A stretch of DNA of 64,000 bases from Deltaproteobacteria bacterium (GTDB lineage: Bacteria; Myxococcota_A; Polyangia; Polyangiales; Ga0077539): the NCBI GenBank assembly GCA_947477565.1, contig CANJUR010000014.1, forward strand, positions 17,295 through 81,294. Direction: 5' to 3'. A program made the translations under genes and the position numbers. Below the pieces are notes generated by a model, which saw only the letters and a list, made by a program, of their open reading frames with translations, was not told where the DNA came from and made no database searches. This document shows positions 1 to 8,282 of this stretch, piece after piece (positions within the stretch are counted from its first letter, which is position 1; each line of letters starts with the position of its first letter).

Positions 1-1
1 C

Positions 2-2059
2 AACGTCTTCATGCAGTTCAACCGCGCGGTGAAGGACGGGCCGTTGGTGCCGTTGCCGGCGCAGAGCGTAGACACCGGCATGGGCCTGGAGCGCATCACT
101 GCGGTGCTTCAGGGGGTGACCAGCAACTACGACACGGACCTCCTGCGGGCCCTTGTAGAGCGCGCCGCGGAGATCGGGGGGAAGCCCTACGGCGGCACCG
201 ATGGCGAGTTCGATGTGGCCTGTCGGGTGATTGCCGACCACGCGCGGATGACGGCGTTCGCATTGGCCGAGGGGATTACACCATCGAATAAAGAACGCGG
301 TGCTGCCCTGCGATCGGTCATGCGTCGGGCGATCCGGTTTGGGTACCTTCAGGGGTTGCGCGAGCCGACTTTCGATCGTGTTGTAGACCTCGTGATCGAC
401 CGGATGGGCGGGGCGTACCCGGAGCTTTTCCAACACCGTGATTTCATTCTCTCGCAGTCGCGCGCGGAGGATGTTCGCTTCCGGGAGACTGTTCCTACCG
501 GGATGGCGCTGCTGGAGAAGTTCGAGGGGTGGCGCGATGACGGTGACGGGCAGCGGGTCTTGCCCGGGGAGGTCGCGTTCGATTTGCACGCGACCTACGG
601 GTTTCCGTTCGACCTGACGGAGGTGATTGGCCGCGAGCGGGGCTTTCGCATCGACGAGACGGGCTACGTCGCGGCGAAAGAGAGGCACTCCGCGGTGTCG
701 AAGGGTGACGGCGACGGCTCTCCGGTCTCGAAGCAGGAGCGCGTTCGCGTTGAGCATCGTGACGTGCTCGCGAGGGTCGGCGCGGTGGAGTTCGTCGGCT
801 ACGTGCAGGATGTCGACGAGGCGAGGGTGGTCGCGCTCTATCTTCTGGGCGACGATGGCTCGCTCGTCGAGACGAGCGTTCTGCGCACGGGCGCCTTCGG
901 GCAGGTGGTGACGTCGCGTACGCCCTTCTACGGCGAGTCGGGTGGGCAGGTCGGTGACATCGGAACGATCCTCTCGGGAGAGTCGTCCTTTGAGGTGACG
1001 GATACGCAGAAGCCGTTGCCAGGCCTGGTGGTGCATATCGGTAGCGTGGCCTCCGGTGATCTCAACGTCGGCGATGTGGCGACCCTCACGGTGTCGCGCG
1101 AGGCTCGGTGGGCGACGCGACGCAACCACAGCGCGACGCACCTGCTTCACTGGGCGCTGCGCAAGGTGCTCGGCGCGCATGCGCAGCAGAAGGGATCAAA
1201 GGTCTCACCGGAGGGCTTGCGCTTCGATTACGCGTCCACGCGGTCGCTGACCGACGAAGAGATCGCGCGCATCGAGAACCTCGTGAACGACGAGGTGCTC
1301 GCCAACCTGCCCGTGGAGACAGAGGTCACGACGCAGATCGAGGCGCGCGCACGCGGGGCCATGATGATCTTCGAGGAGAAGTACGGCGACGCGGTGCGGC
1401 TCCTGCGCATCGGTCATGAGAGCGTCGAACTCTGCGGCGGCATCCACGCGCTGCGAACTGGTGACATCGGGCTCTTCAAGGTCGTGTCGGACGCCAACGT
1501 GGGCGCAGGGGTGCGGCGCATTGAGGCCGTGACAGGTCTCGGCGCTCTAGAACTCACGCGTCGGCAGGCGAGCACGCTGCAAAGAGCCGCGGAGACGCTG
1601 AAGGCGCCGGTGGCGGAACTCGTCGCGAGAGTCGAGAAGACCCTGGAACGAGAGCGGGAACTCCAGCGAGAGATCGAGTCCCTAAAGCGGCAGTTGATGA
1701 CTGGTGGCGGCGGCGGTGCGCCTGAGGTGACTGCTCTTCCGGGAGGCCACCACCTCGTGGTGGCGCGGGCGCCGATGGCCGACGAGAAGGGGCTGCGTGA
1801 ACTGGCAGATCACCTACGGGACAAGCACGCTCCCGCGGTCGTGGTGGTGGGCGCGACGACGGCCGAGGGCAAGGCGCTGCTGGTGGTGGCAGTCTCCAGG
1901 GAGGCCACTGGACTTTACCAGGCAGGTAAGATCGTCGGGCAACTTGCGGCGGCGGTGGGCGGCCGGGGAGGAGGGCGCTCAGACATGGCTAGCGCGGGCG
2001 GCCCCGACGGTGCGAAGCTCGACGAGGCCTTTGCGCGGGCACGAACGATCGTGGCGTAG
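2..2059 (+). CDS. alaS: Alanine--tRNA ligase, 5'-truncated by window edge
   Basis: Alanyl-tRNA synthetase charges tRNA-Ala and edits mischarged Ser/Gly. The reading frame is open from base 2, so the N-terminal catalytic part lies outside the window. The visible part starts at the end of the class II core (VDTGMGLERI). It continues through the tRNA-recognition region to the editing (SAD) domain, whose zinc-site motifs HSATH (nt 1127-1141) and CGGIH (nt 1433-1447) are intact. A coiled-coil linker (about nt 1560-1700) leads to a Gly-rich hinge and a DHHA1-type C-terminal domain with the GGxGGGR..MAxAGG signature near nt 1960-2005. Nothing looks damaged. The next gene starts about 50 bp downstream on the same strand. 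Confidence 0.97.
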   Translation, partial: NVFMQFNRAVKDGPLVPLPAQSVDTGMGLERITAVLQGVTSNYDTDLLRALVERAAEIGGKPYGGTDGEFDVACRVIADHARMTAFALAEGITPSNKERGAALRSVMRRAIRFGYLQGLREPTFDRVVDLVIDRMGGAYPELFQHRDFILSQSRAEDVRFRETVPTGMALLEKFEGWRDDGDGQRVLPGEVAFDLHATYGFPFDLTEVIGRERGFRIDETGYVAAKERHSAVSKGDGDGSPVSKQERVRVEHRDVLARVGAVEFVGYVQDVDEARVVALYLLGDDGSLVETSVLRTGAFGQVVTSRTPFYGESGGQVGDIGTILSGESSFEVTDTQKPLPGLVVHIGSVASGDLNVGDVATLTVSREARWATRRNHSATHLLHWALRKVLGAHAQQKGSKVSPEGLRFDYASTRSLTDEEIARIENLVNDEVLANLPVETEVTTQIEARARGAMMIFEEKYGDAVRLLRIGHESVELCGGIHALRTGDIGLFKVVSDANVGAGVRRIEAVTGLGALELTRRQASTLQRAAETLKAPVAELVARVEKTLERERELQREIESLKRQLMTGGGGGAPEVTALPGGHHLVVARAPMADEKGLRELADHLRDKHAPAVVVVGATTAEGKALLVVAVSREATGLYQAGKIVGQLAAAVGGRGGGRSDMASAGGPDGAKLDEAFARARTIVA

Positions 2060-2111
2060 ACTTGAGAGCTCGGACAGAAATGGGTCGGAAGAGGAGCGTC
2101 GAGGCACTGCC

Positions 2112-3212
2112 ATGGGACGAACGTTGAACCTAGCCTCGCTCCCCCGTGATTCGGCGGGCCAGGTGGATGTGGCCGCCGTTGACGGCGTGCTCGTGGAGAT
2201 CGCCGGTTCGACCCCGCCGATGCGCTCCGGACACGTCGGCTCGGAGGTTCTAATCGAACGATTGGATTCCCTCGGCTCCTCCGAGCAACCGCGCACGAAG
2301 CCCGACGAATGGGCCGTGAGTGCTCCGCCAACGGTCTCCTCGATCGAGCACATTCCCAGCCCAATGCAGACGTCTGGCATCGGTCGCGGGGTCCTGGCGC
2401 CAGTGACGACAGAAGAACTCGAACAGAGTCTCTCGCACTTGGCTGCTGAGCCCATTGCGCTCGAAGCAGAGGTTCGGGTCGTGGGTGTCGATGATGCTGC
2501 TCGCGCGGAATCCTCTGACATTGTGCTTGAGGAAGATGTCGATCTTGGATCGCTCCCGCCGCTTGATGCGCGCGGCAGCGTCCAATCGGCGCCGATGGAG
2601 CCGAACGCGAGACCGGTATCTGTGCCTTTCGAATTGGCTGTGCCGTCGGCTCCGCCTTCATCAAGTTTGGTGGAATTTGACGTCGATTTGCCGGTGATTC
2701 CCTCGTCGTCGAGCACCACTTCGACGCTCGGACACCTTCCAACCCCTCGTCCACACTTCGCGGCGCTTGGCAGCGTGTCGTCGTCGGTTCCTCATGCGTC
2801 GACCCCGCTAGTCGTGTCGGCCCGGGTCTCCGAGGCCGCCGCTGCTGAGAACGTCGCCGCCGTCGGTGCGGTCTTCGATGAGTTTCTGGGATCAACTCCG
2901 GTAGAGCCGCCCCCGCGGTCTTCCCCGCCACACACTGTGCCCCGCGTTGCGCCTGGCCATTTGGGTGGCCCTCTTCGCGCACACTCGGTGCCCACCCCGG
3001 GCTTTCGGACTGCGCCCGGGGCGGGTGTCTCGGCGCCGGTCGTTTTCGGCTCCGATGACGAGGCTAGCGAGCCGCTCGAGATGGATTCAGAGGTCGAGAT
3101 GGAGGAGATGGAGGAGATGGAGGAAGTCGAGGAGACACTGCTATCGAAGTCCCCGCCGCCGCTCATGGCGCGCCCGCCCGGGCCTCCGCCTCCTCCCCCT
3201 CGTAAGCGCTAG
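2112..3212 (+). CDS. Disordered acidic/proline-rich protein of unknown function
   Basis: About 366 aa, family not recognised. The frame is open upstream into alaS, but the ATG at 2112 is preferred because it lies just beyond the alaS stop, with GAGG about 8 nt upstream. The protein is low-complexity: Ser/Pro/Ala/Val-rich, with short acidic motifs (LEEDVDLGSLPPLD, EFDVDLPVIP). A Glu-Met run near the C-terminus is encoded by 9-bp repeats of GAGGAGATG type (about nt 3100-3130). The protein ends in a polyproline tail followed by Arg/Lys. There is no signal peptide or membrane segment, so it is probably cytoplasmic. The acidic ELDVD-like motifs resemble those in the linker of the pseudokinase at 15551-18034, suggesting a shared style of signalling scaffold. 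That link is inference. Confidence 0.7.
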   Translation: MGRTLNLASLPRDSAGQVDVAAVDGVLVEIAGSTPPMRSGHVGSEVLIERLDSLGSSEQPRTKPDEWAVSAPPTVSSIEHIPSPMQTSGIGRGVLAPVTTEELEQSLSHLAAEPIALEAEVRVVGVDDAARAESSDIVLEEDVDLGSLPPLDARGSVQSAPMEPNARPVSVPFELAVPSAPPSSSLVEFDVDLPVIPSSSSTTSTLGHLPTPRPHFAALGSVSSSVPHASTPLVVSARVSEAAAAENVAAVGAVFDEFLGSTPVEPPPRSSPPHTVPRVAPGHLGGPLRAHSVPTPGFRTAPGAGVSAPVVFGSDDEASEPLEMDSEVEMEEMEEMEEVEETLLSKSPPPLMARPPGPPPPPPRKR

Positions 3213-3237
3213 TGCGGCGGTTCGTCCGTGGGGACGA

Positions 3238-4110
3238 TCAGAAGTAGAACATCGCGCCGAACTGACCTGTCACCCCCGCGGAGGTGTTGGTGATCTCGGT
3301 GCGCGTGCCGGAGGTGCGCGTGTACTCTGGGTTCGTCTGAATCTCGCTATCGACCCGCGTTCGGATGAACGCCCTGGCGTCGGTAAAGAGCGAGAAGTTG
3401 CGAGTGATCTGCCATTCCAGACCGAGGCCCGCCTGACCGCCGATGTACGCGTAGCCCGCAGTACTGCGATCGCGCGTGAGTGCATTGCCCCCCTCGTACT
3501 GCACGGTGGCCCACGACAGACCAATGCCAAGGATGCCGTACACCTGCAGGCGGTGCATCGGGTTGAAATAGATAAGCTCGTTGACGGTGGCCGGCACTTC
3601 GGCTCGTTGGTCGCCGTTGTAGTCGCGACCGAAGTAGCCGCCGAGGGTCAACTCCGTCGCGAGATAGGGGTGGTAGCGAAAGCGCATCGCCGCCCCGACG
3701 CCTCCGAGCGAAACCCTCTGATCGCCGCGCGAGCCATAAGAGAGACCCGAAGCGAAAGCACCAATACCAATGGCTTGGTTACGTTGCAGACCGACCAACT
3801 GGTAGTTGGTGGTGGTTGTGTACTGTACAGGTTGACTCACCACGTAGCGGGTAGGCTGCTGTACGTAGATTGTCTGTGGCTGCTGGATGTAGACCGGTTG
3901 CGGAGCCTGAACATACACCGGAGGCGCGGGCTGGACGTAGACCGGGCGCGGGGCAACGCCGCCGTTGATCTGGATGCTGCCTCCGATTCCGAAAATGCCT
4001 GTGTTGACCTGAGCACAGAGCGAACCTGGAGGGCACTCCTGCGCGACGGCGGCGGCAGCGAACAGGGTCGCAGACACGGAGAGTAGGGAGGCGAGGGCGA
4101 TCTTCTTCAT
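3238..4110 (-). CDS. Outer-membrane beta-barrel protein with PVYVQ-repeat N-terminus
   Basis: 290 aa. Lys-positive Sec signal peptide (MKKIALASLLSVSATLFAAA, cleavage near AVAQ), then a Cys pair and a Pro/Gln/Tyr/Val-rich linker with PVYVQ/PVYIQ/TIYVQ repeats (about residues 55-95). The second half has alternating hydrophobic/polar strands with Gly and aromatic girdle residues. It ends in a C-terminal Phe (GAMFYF), the usual outer-membrane insertion signal. A strong Shine-Dalgarno (AAAGGAG) lies about 10 nt upstream of the ATG. It is transcribed divergently from the gene at 4332. General role: small outer-membrane or surface protein; no enzymatic motif seen. Confidence 0.75.
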   Translation of the reverse strand: MKKIALASLLSVSATLFAAAAVAQECPPGSLCAQVNTGIFGIGGSIQINGGVAPRPVYVQPAPPVYVQAPQPVYIQQPQTIYVQQPTRYVVSQPVQYTTTTNYQLVGLQRNQAIGIGAFASGLSYGSRGDQRVSLGGVGAAMRFRYHPYLATELTLGGYFGRDYNGDQRAEVPATVNELIYFNPMHRLQVYGILGIGLSWATVQYEGGNALTRDRSTAGYAYIGGQAGLGLEWQITRNFSLFTDARAFIRTRVDSEIQTNPEYTRTSGTRTEITNTSAGVTGQFGAMFYF

Positions 4111-4331
4111 GATGAGGAGACTCCTTTCGGCAGAGTCAGCGGAGGCCTACGCAACATCAAGGCCAGCGCGTGGAAGTGGCGCGGCGACGGACGAGGGCGT
4201 CAAGAGGAGTGAGAAAGGACTGCATGACGATGGCCCTTCGACGCTGGGATCTTGTGAAGGATGGTTCACGTGGCACCAGTAAACGATACACGGTCGGGGC
4301 TTTCCGGCTGACGGAACTAGAGTGAGCAGTG

Positions 4332-4964
4332 ATGCCAGAACAACAAGAATCGGTCGCGCAGGAAGTGGTCTACGAGTCGCAGCACGTGAGCCTCAGTCAT
4401 CGGCTGCTGGTGGCCCTTGGATCGGGGCTCGCGGTGTTCTGTACGATGTCTTTCCTGCGCTGGGGTTGCGGTATCGCAAGCGTCGACCGACGAGGATTGC
4501 TCTCAGGAATGCTGATCGGCGGGACTCTCTCCCTCGGCCTGGCCATCGTCGCGCTGCGGTCGCGGGTGATATGGCGGATCACGCTCGACCGCACCGCGGA
4601 CGAACTTCGCATCGATCGGGACCCCGATGCTGTCGAACGATGGAAACTCACCGATCTGTCGGACGCACGGGCTGTCCCAGTTGCCGGGGGATGGAGTCGT
4701 GATCCTGCCGAGCGCCTGATGTTGCAGCTTCTGGACGGGCGAGAACAGTTGTTTTCCCTGCCTGACGACGCGCTCACCGAGGGCATCGCCGGGGACATCC
4801 GCGGAGCGCTACGTCGGATCGAGACTCGCCAGGATGTCGCGGAAGACCCGGCGGGTGGCGTCGCGGGTGCGGGCGACATCCGCGAGGAGGGCATCGAGGG
4901 CGCTGCGCTCCGCGCGGTCGCGGTATCCGAGCCTACGGGCGACGGCGACGGTCGCAGGGGATGA
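4332..4964 (+). CDS. Small two-helix membrane protein of unknown function
   Basis: About 210 aa (an in-frame GTG directly upstream at 4329 is an alternative start). Two predicted transmembrane helices (about residues 25-48 and 58-80) are followed by a soluble C-terminal domain with an LTDLSDARAV/LMLQLLDGREQL stretch, resembling the PH-like soluble half of small bacterial membrane proteins. I do not recognise the family. Its last 156 bp overlap the 3' end of glnE on the other strand. The last 45 or so residues are Gly/Glu-rich, as expected for sequence read antisense to a conserved gene, so the C-terminus may be a late extension. Confidence 0.55.
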   Translation: MPEQQESVAQEVVYESQHVSLSHRLLVALGSGLAVFCTMSFLRWGCGIASVDRRGLLSGMLIGGTLSLGLAIVALRSRVIWRITLDRTADELRIDRDPDAVERWKLTDLSDARAVPVAGGWSRDPAERLMLQLLDGREQLFSLPDDALTEGIAGDIRGALRRIETRQDVAEDPAGGVAGAGDIREEGIEGAALRAVAVSEPTGDGDGRRG

Positions 4965-7739
4965 GGGGATCACCACGCTGCGATTGGTGGCCAGCCGTGT
5001 CGCGTGGAGCAGCGCGCGAAGCGATGACTCAGACTGCAGGAGTGTCTCCGCGGAAGCCTCGTCGAGGTATCCACGAACGCGCAGTGCACGCAGTGCCTGC
5101 CTGGTGTTCGGGGTGTGCACCGCGGGGTCGGTACCGTGGGTCATCTGCAGCGCCTGAGCGATGAACTCGACGTCAACCAGGCCTCCACGGCCGTACTTCA
5201 GGGAGATCGCGCCGCGGTCTTCGCGACCGAGCTCGAGCTCCATCCGGGCGCGCAGCCGACGTAGTTCGCCCACGTCGGCCGGGCCGCGGGTGTAGGCGAC
5301 GATGGCGATGGCGTCCTGCAGTCGGGCGCGAAACGCAGGGTCGCCGGCGACCGGCCGGGCGCGGAGCAGGGCCTGCCGCTCCCACGAGGCCGACGTGCGG
5401 TGATAAGCGACGAAGGAAGGGCACGATGTGACCAGGATCCCCTGCGCTCCAGACGGACGCAGCCGCGTGTCGATGGCGTAGCCAGGGCCCGCGTCGTGCG
5501 AAGCTGAGAGCAGCGATAACGTGCGCTGTGCGAGGCGGACCGCATATTCTGCCGCGGTGATCGCCCCACGTTTACCACCAGAGGTAAGCGCGTCGTCGGC
5601 GTGGTCGTGGAGGAACAGCAGGTCGAGGTCGCCGCCGTGGCCGAGCTCTCCCGCGGCGAGGCTGCCAAGTGCGACGACGGCCACGCCCGCGAGCGGGTCG
5701 GCATCGATGGATCCGAAACGAATGGCGCACTCGACGCCTGCCAACTGGAGGCACTGCCCGACCACGGCCTCGGCTAGCGCGGTGAGCCGCTCGCCAACCT
5801 GCGGAGGGGAGAGTTCGCCCGCGAGGTCGGCAATGCCCACGGAGAGCATCGCCTCGCGCATCGCGCGACGCAGGGCGCCGACGATCACCTCCGGGTCGCC
5901 CTCGGAGGACGCGGCACCGAGCGCGGCGGCGGCTTCGATCCAGGCGCGGATCTCCTCGGGGGCGGGCGCGGCGCTATTGGTGACGAAGGTCTCGATGAGT
6001 TCAGGGCGTGCGAGGAGCGCCCGCGAGAGTTGCTCGCTCGCGCCGAAGAGGCCCACGAGTCCGCGCAGAACCGACGGCCGCTCCAGGAGCCAGCGGGCGT
6101 AACGCTCAGGTGGGTGCACCCGCTCGAAGAGCGTTGCAACGTGGGAGAGCGCGAGGTCGGGGTCCGGCGCGTCGCGGACCTCGGTGAGGAGGCGCGGTCC
6201 GAAGTCGGGAACCTGTGCGAGGGCGTCGGCTCCAAATGGGAAGTCCGGTCGACGGGCGAGGCGGCGGAGGTCGCTCGTGGCGGCTTCGGCGTCGCGTACC
6301 CCGAGGACCTCGACGACCATCGCTTGCAAAGCCGAGGCATCCAGGTCCGTACCGGCGAACCGGGCGAGCCGGGTGCAGGGCGCAAGCGGATCGGTGAGGA
6401 GCGCAGGACGGATGAGGCTGCGGACCATCCCGTCGGATAGTTCGCGCACCCGGGTGCGGGCGATGGACAGCGCGCCGATCAGCTCGTCAGCGTCAGGGTA
6501 GCCAAGCGAACGGGCCAGAATCGCCAGGCGGGAAGGGTCTTCGGGGAGGGTGTGCGTGGCGTAGGGCGCGACGGTCTGGATGCGGTGTTCGACCCGACGA
6601 AGGAGTCCCCAGGCGTCGTCGAGGTCGCGCGCGTCGCGGTCTGAGACGAAGCCCAGCGAGCGAAGGCGCGACAACGCGCGCAACGTCGAGGGAACCTGTA
6701 GGACCTGGTGCATGCCACCCCAAAGGAGCTGCCACGACTGAACGAAAAACTCTGCCTCGCGGATTCCGCCGCTACCCAACTTCAGGTCGCGCGCGTCGTC
6801 GCGGAGTTGCTCCTTGCGGGAGCGCGCCAGCATGTCGCGGAGAGTCTCGGTAATGGCCGGGTCGATCTCACGACGAAACACAAACGGCTTGAGCGCGTCG
6901 AGAAGCGTGCGTCCGACCAGTCGGTCGCCTGCAATCGGACGCGCGCGGAGGAGGGCGGCGCGTTCCCAGGGGCGTCCCCAAGTCTGGTAGTAGCGCTCTG
7001 CGGTCGCGAGGGAGCAGGCGATCGGCCCCTGACGCCCTTCGGGACGCAAGCGCAGATCGACGCGGTACGCGAAGCCGTGCGCGGTTACGTCGGCAAGCAG
7101 ATCGACAAGGATCGAGCCCACGCGCGCGAAGTGCACCGCGAGGGGACGATCGCCCGCGGCGCCGTCGTCGGTCGCATAGAAGAGACAGATGTCGATGTCC
7201 GAGCCGAGGTTGAGCTCGCGGCCCCCCAGCTTGCCCATGCCCAGCACCGAAAGTCCCACAGGCCGACCTCCATGGTCGAGCGGTGGTCCGTTGCGCGCGG
7301 AGACCAGCACCCCGGCCCACGCGAGCGCGTAGTCAACGCAGTCACTCGCGACCTCGGACCACTCGCGCGCCGTCTGGTCAACGTCAACGGTGGCGAGCAA
7401 CTCGCGCAGGGTGACGCGCAGCAGGGCCTCGTCGCGCGCCGCGCGGAGGGAGAATTTCACCGAGTCGATATCGGCGTCGAGCCGCAGGCGGTCGGCGTGC
7501 GAGGGAGCCTGGACGAACTGGTTTCGGTCGAGCTCGGACGACAGGCGACCCAGCAGCGTCTTGTGACGAAAGAGCGCCGGGAGCACACCCGGGGCGCCCG
7601 CACCGAGTGACTCAACAATCACCCGCGCGGACGACTGATCGAGGTCGAGGCCGTGGTCGCGGGCCTGCGTCGTTGCTAGTTCGGCACCCCCCCGGTCTAC
7701 CTCGCGTGGCAGAAACCGCGCGCCCGTGCGGGTGCTCAT
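4809..7739 (-). CDS. glnE: Glutamine synthetase adenylyltransferase / adenylyl-removing enzyme
   Basis: About 976 aa, normal for GlnE, which adds AMP to and removes it from glutamine synthetase in response to nitrogen and PII. Both nucleotidyltransferase-type domains are present. The N-terminal deadenylylase domain has GSDIDICLF at about residues 179-187 and RVDLRLRPEGRQGP about 65 residues later. The C-terminal adenylylase domain has GGDLDLLFLHDH at about residues 702-713 and IDTRLRPSGAQG. The start at 7739 (MSTRTG) is chosen over an upstream ATG at 7829, because the extra 30 residues are Arg-rich and overlap a small upstream ORF. Its 3' end overlaps the convergent gene ending at 4964. Confidence 0.95.
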   Translation of the reverse strand: MSTRTGARFLPREVDRGGAELATTQARDHGLDLDQSSARVIVESLGAGAPGVLPALFRHKTLLGRLSSELDRNQFVQAPSHADRLRLDADIDSVKFSLRAARDEALLRVTLRELLATVDVDQTAREWSEVASDCVDYALAWAGVLVSARNGPPLDHGGRPVGLSVLGMGKLGGRELNLGSDIDICLFYATDDGAAGDRPLAVHFARVGSILVDLLADVTAHGFAYRVDLRLRPEGRQGPIACSLATAERYYQTWGRPWERAALLRARPIAGDRLVGRTLLDALKPFVFRREIDPAITETLRDMLARSRKEQLRDDARDLKLGSGGIREAEFFVQSWQLLWGGMHQVLQVPSTLRALSRLRSLGFVSDRDARDLDDAWGLLRRVEHRIQTVAPYATHTLPEDPSRLAILARSLGYPDADELIGALSIARTRVRELSDGMVRSLIRPALLTDPLAPCTRLARFAGTDLDASALQAMVVEVLGVRDAEAATSDLRRLARRPDFPFGADALAQVPDFGPRLLTEVRDAPDPDLALSHVATLFERVHPPERYARWLLERPSVLRGLVGLFGASEQLSRALLARPELIETFVTNSAAPAPEEIRAWIEAAAALGAASSEGDPEVIVGALRRAMREAMLSVGIADLAGELSPPQVGERLTALAEAVVGQCLQLAGVECAIRFGSIDADPLAGVAVVALGSLAAGELGHGGDLDLLFLHDHADDALTSGGKRGAITAAEYAVRLAQRTLSLLSASHDAGPGYAIDTRLRPSGAQGILVTSCPSFVAYHRTSASWERQALLRARPVAGDPAFRARLQDAIAIVAYTRGPADVGELRRLRARMELELGREDRGAISLKYGRGGLVDVEFIAQALQMTHGTDPAVHTPNTRQALRALRVRGYLDEASAETLLQSESSLRALLHATRLATNRSVVIPSSPATVAVARRLGYRDRAERSALDALLADVARTRDATRRVFRDILASLDPT

Positions 7740-7750
7740 TGCGCGTCCGC

Positions 7751-7864
7751 TCACTCGACGCCGCCGACGCAGGCACAGGTGCAACACGTCCCGCACTGGG
7801 CGGGATCGACTCGTGGGCCGCGGACACATGCCCGGCCCATCTCGGCGACGGAATGGGCGTCCAT
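7751..7864 (-). CDS. Possible 37-aa cysteine-rich micro-ORF upstream of glnE
   Basis: A 37-codon ORF whose ATG overlaps the stop of the preceding small ORF (TGATG at 7862-7866) and whose TGA lies 11 nt before the glnE ATG. The peptide ends in a compact Cys-rich patch (CGTCCTCAC) after a polar leader-like half. Tight coupling on both sides argues for translation. It is too short for statistics and no modifying enzyme is nearby, so function is unknown. It could be a regulatory leader peptide, a metal-binding micropeptide or a RiPP-like remnant. Confidence 0.35.
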   Translation of the reverse strand: MDAHSVAEMGRACVRGPRVDPAQCGTCCTCACVGGVE

Positions 7865-8058
7865 CACGCCGCCAACGCCGCGGAGTCCATCACGAAGGAA
7901 TCTCCGCTGACGATGAGGTCATCGCTGCTCCCAATTGCGCCGACAAGGCCATGATCCGTCACCCAGCGCACGCCGCTCATCGCGCGACTGTTCACCCGAT
8001 GCGCGATCTTCGCCAGAGCCTTTGTGAACCCTCCGCTGCCACCACCCGCACCTCCCAA
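7864..8058 (-). CDS. Possible 64-aa small protein, first ORF of the glnE transcript
   Basis: 64 codons, ATG at 8058. It starts with a Gly-rich stretch (GGAGGGSGG) followed by an amphipathic segment (FTKALAKIAHRVNSRAM) and a more hydrophobic half. It is coupled by TGATG to the 37-aa ORF, and both lie directly upstream of glnE. The sequence just upstream (about 8070-8110) is locally A/T-rich and could hold the promoter. No homology is recognised, and a chance ORF cannot be excluded in this G+C-rich DNA. Confidence 0.35.
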   Translation of the reverse strand: MGGAGGGSGGFTKALAKIAHRVNSRAMSGVRWVTDHGLVGAIGSSDDLIVSGDSFVMDSAALAA

Positions 8059-8282
8059 GATGCGACTTCCGCTCGCGCAAAACCGTCACTTATTTTCGTT
8101 GCCGCCGACGGACATCTGCGCCGTCTGCGTGCTGCTCTACGACCCGCTCGTCATTGAGGCCCGTTCACCGGGCACCCCAGGGCGGCCGCGTGCTCGTACC
8201 GAGGAGGTCCACCCAGGATCGACGCAAACCCGCGATGCAGCCGCCCGTAGAGGATGCCCGGACGCCGATGCTCAGGGTCGCG

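Noticed and set aside
7740..7829. Longer glnE start at 7829
   Set aside because: The extra 30 residues are Arg-rich and overlap the coupled micro-ORF; the ATG at 7739 fits GlnE length.
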